Assembly (NCBI GenBank): GCA_036510875.1
Contig: DATCDE010000177.1
Span: 1-41,810 of the forward strand
Direction: 5' to 3'
Source of the DNA: Actinomycetes bacterium
GTDB lineage: Bacteria > Actinomycetota > Actinomycetes > Prado026
DNA length: 41,810 nucleotides
Under the pieces are notes generated by a model, which was given only the letters and a program-made list of their open reading frames with translations, was not told the DNA's origin and searched no databases. Positions 41,467 through 41,810 of this stretch are shown here, piece by piece. Position 1 is the stretch's first letter. The number at the start of each line of letters is the position of its first letter. The translations under genes were made by a program, and so were the position numbers.

Positions 41467-41480
41467 GGGCCGAAAGTCCC
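41467..41480. promoter_or_regulatory. DosR-box-like motif
   Basis: GGGCCG-AA-AGTCCC on the plus strand is GGGACT-TT-CGGCCC on the minus strand. It resembles the DosR/DevR consensus GGGACT-WW-AGTCCC, with one half exact and four of six bases in the other. No hypoxia-type gene adjoins, so the match may be by chance or mark a lost target. Confidence 0.3.
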
Positions 41481-41481
41481 A

Positions 41482-41545
41482 CGGTCCACAGCTTGTGCAC
41501 AGGAAGAACCCCTCGGTCCCCAGGTTCTCCCCAGATCCGTCCACA
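41482..41545 (+). promoter_or_regulatory. Cluster of three DnaA-box-like nonamers
   Basis: CGGTCCACA (41482), TTGTGCACA (41493) and CCGTCCACA (41537) match the actinobacterial DnaA box TTGTCCACA in 7, 8 and 7 of 9 positions, all in the same orientation and spaced by 11 and 44 bp, i.e. whole helical turns. No origin genes are near. Confidence 0.3.
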
Positions 41546-41558
41546 GCCAGCCATCGGC

Positions 41559-41810
41559 TCAGCCGCCTCGCTGACCCCGTGGTCGCTTGTCCCACGCCCA
41601 CAGACCGATGGTCAGGGCCACCCGGTCGCCGAAGTCCAGCGGGTTGCGACCGGTGAGCTCGGCGATGCGGCCCAGCCGGTGACGCAGCGAGTTGGGGTGC
41701 AGGTAGAGCGCCCGGGCGTGGCGTTCACCCCTTCGTGCTCCAGGAGTGCGCGCAGGGTCGGCACCAGCTGTCGGCCGTGGCGGGCGTCGTGCTCGACCAA
41801 GGGCACGATG
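41559..41810 (-). pseudogene. PucR/CdaR-family regulator C-terminus, frameshifted, runs off the edge
   Basis: The frame from the right edge reads LVEHDARHGRQLVPTLRALLEHEGVNAT. One base is missing near 41724-41732 and the next frame gives ARALYLHPNSLRHRLGRIAELTGRNPLDFGDRVALTIGLWAWDKR to TGA 41559. This is the C-terminal PucR-type HTH (YLHPNTLRYRLxRIxELTG). The regulator would be made without its DNA-binding domain as read. The N-terminal part lies outside the window. Confidence 0.72.

Noticed and set aside
41143-41601. A 152-codon minus-strand ORF across the hairpin region
   Set aside because: Its composition lacks the third-position bias of real genes here, it runs through the 14-bp hairpin and overlaps the PucR end; no family recognised.
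1-41810. CRISPR arrays, tRNA or rRNA genes, intact insertion sequences, prophage
   Set aside because: No repeat-spacer pattern, cloverleaf, rRNA motif or transposase was seen; the only mobile-type trace is the HNH remnant at 7467-7695.

Overview
The window is very GC-rich with strong G/C at third codon positions. It carries Actinomycetota markers: a WhiB1-type regulator, a ZAS anti-sigma/SigH(SigR) pair, the 24-residue ribosomal protein bL37, and many genes whose -10 box lies 5-8 nt before the start codon (leaderless). The order whiB1 - pdtaS - biotinyl protein - rsrA - sigR - SRAP - aroA - rsgA matches the Mycobacterium tuberculosis Rv3219-Rv3228 neighbourhood, but here it is split by inserted genes. 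I cannot name the genus. No tRNA, rRNA, CRISPR array or intact insertion sequence was seen.

Layout. 0-3.4 kb: membrane protein, lipid kinase, whiB1 (with a CRP-like site upstream) and the histidine kinase pdtaS. 3.5-12.1 kb: a block absent from the mycobacterial order, holding a frameshifted SMR transporter, a ThiDP enzyme, a VOC protein, a class III aminotransferase, an HNH remnant, a riboswitch-controlled thiO::thiD deletion fusion, thiE, a GNAT protein, a hotdog thioesterase and pilT. 12.1-17.9 kb: biotinyl protein, two membrane HD/HD-GYP proteins preceded by a 21-codon ORF with a near-ideal Shine-Dalgarno, two conserved hypotheticals, bL37, rsrA and sigR. 17.9-29.4 kb: hydrolase, SRAP, aroA, rsgA, a di-iron protein, a HisN-like phosphatase, membrane proteins, a TipA-like MerR regulator, an acyl-CoA synthetase and a cell-wall amidase lipoprotein.

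29.4-31.4 kb carries three copies of a TACCC-N4-GGGTA palindrome. They lie upstream of a DUF2892 protein, a GCPVCNK membrane protein and a truncated [4Fe-4S] membrane protein, which looks like a small CsoR/CstR-type regulon. 31.4-35.3 kb is a decaying locus. A Gfo/Idh oxidoreductase and a divergent LysR regulator are both truncated at their facing 5' ends, and the downstream cupin and LVIVD-repeat genes carry frameshifts. The last gene of that operon, an acVLRF1-type peptidyl-tRNA hydrolase, is intact. 35.4-41.8 kb: pyruvate phosphate dikinase, a thioesterase, a class V aminotransferase/SDR pair, an intergenic region with a strong hairpin and DosR/DnaA-like motifs, and a frameshifted PucR-family C-terminus at the edge.

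The eleven or so single-base indels I infer all fall in accessory genes, while about 30 housekeeping and larger genes read through cleanly. I therefore favour real gene decay over poor sequence, though only reads can settle it.
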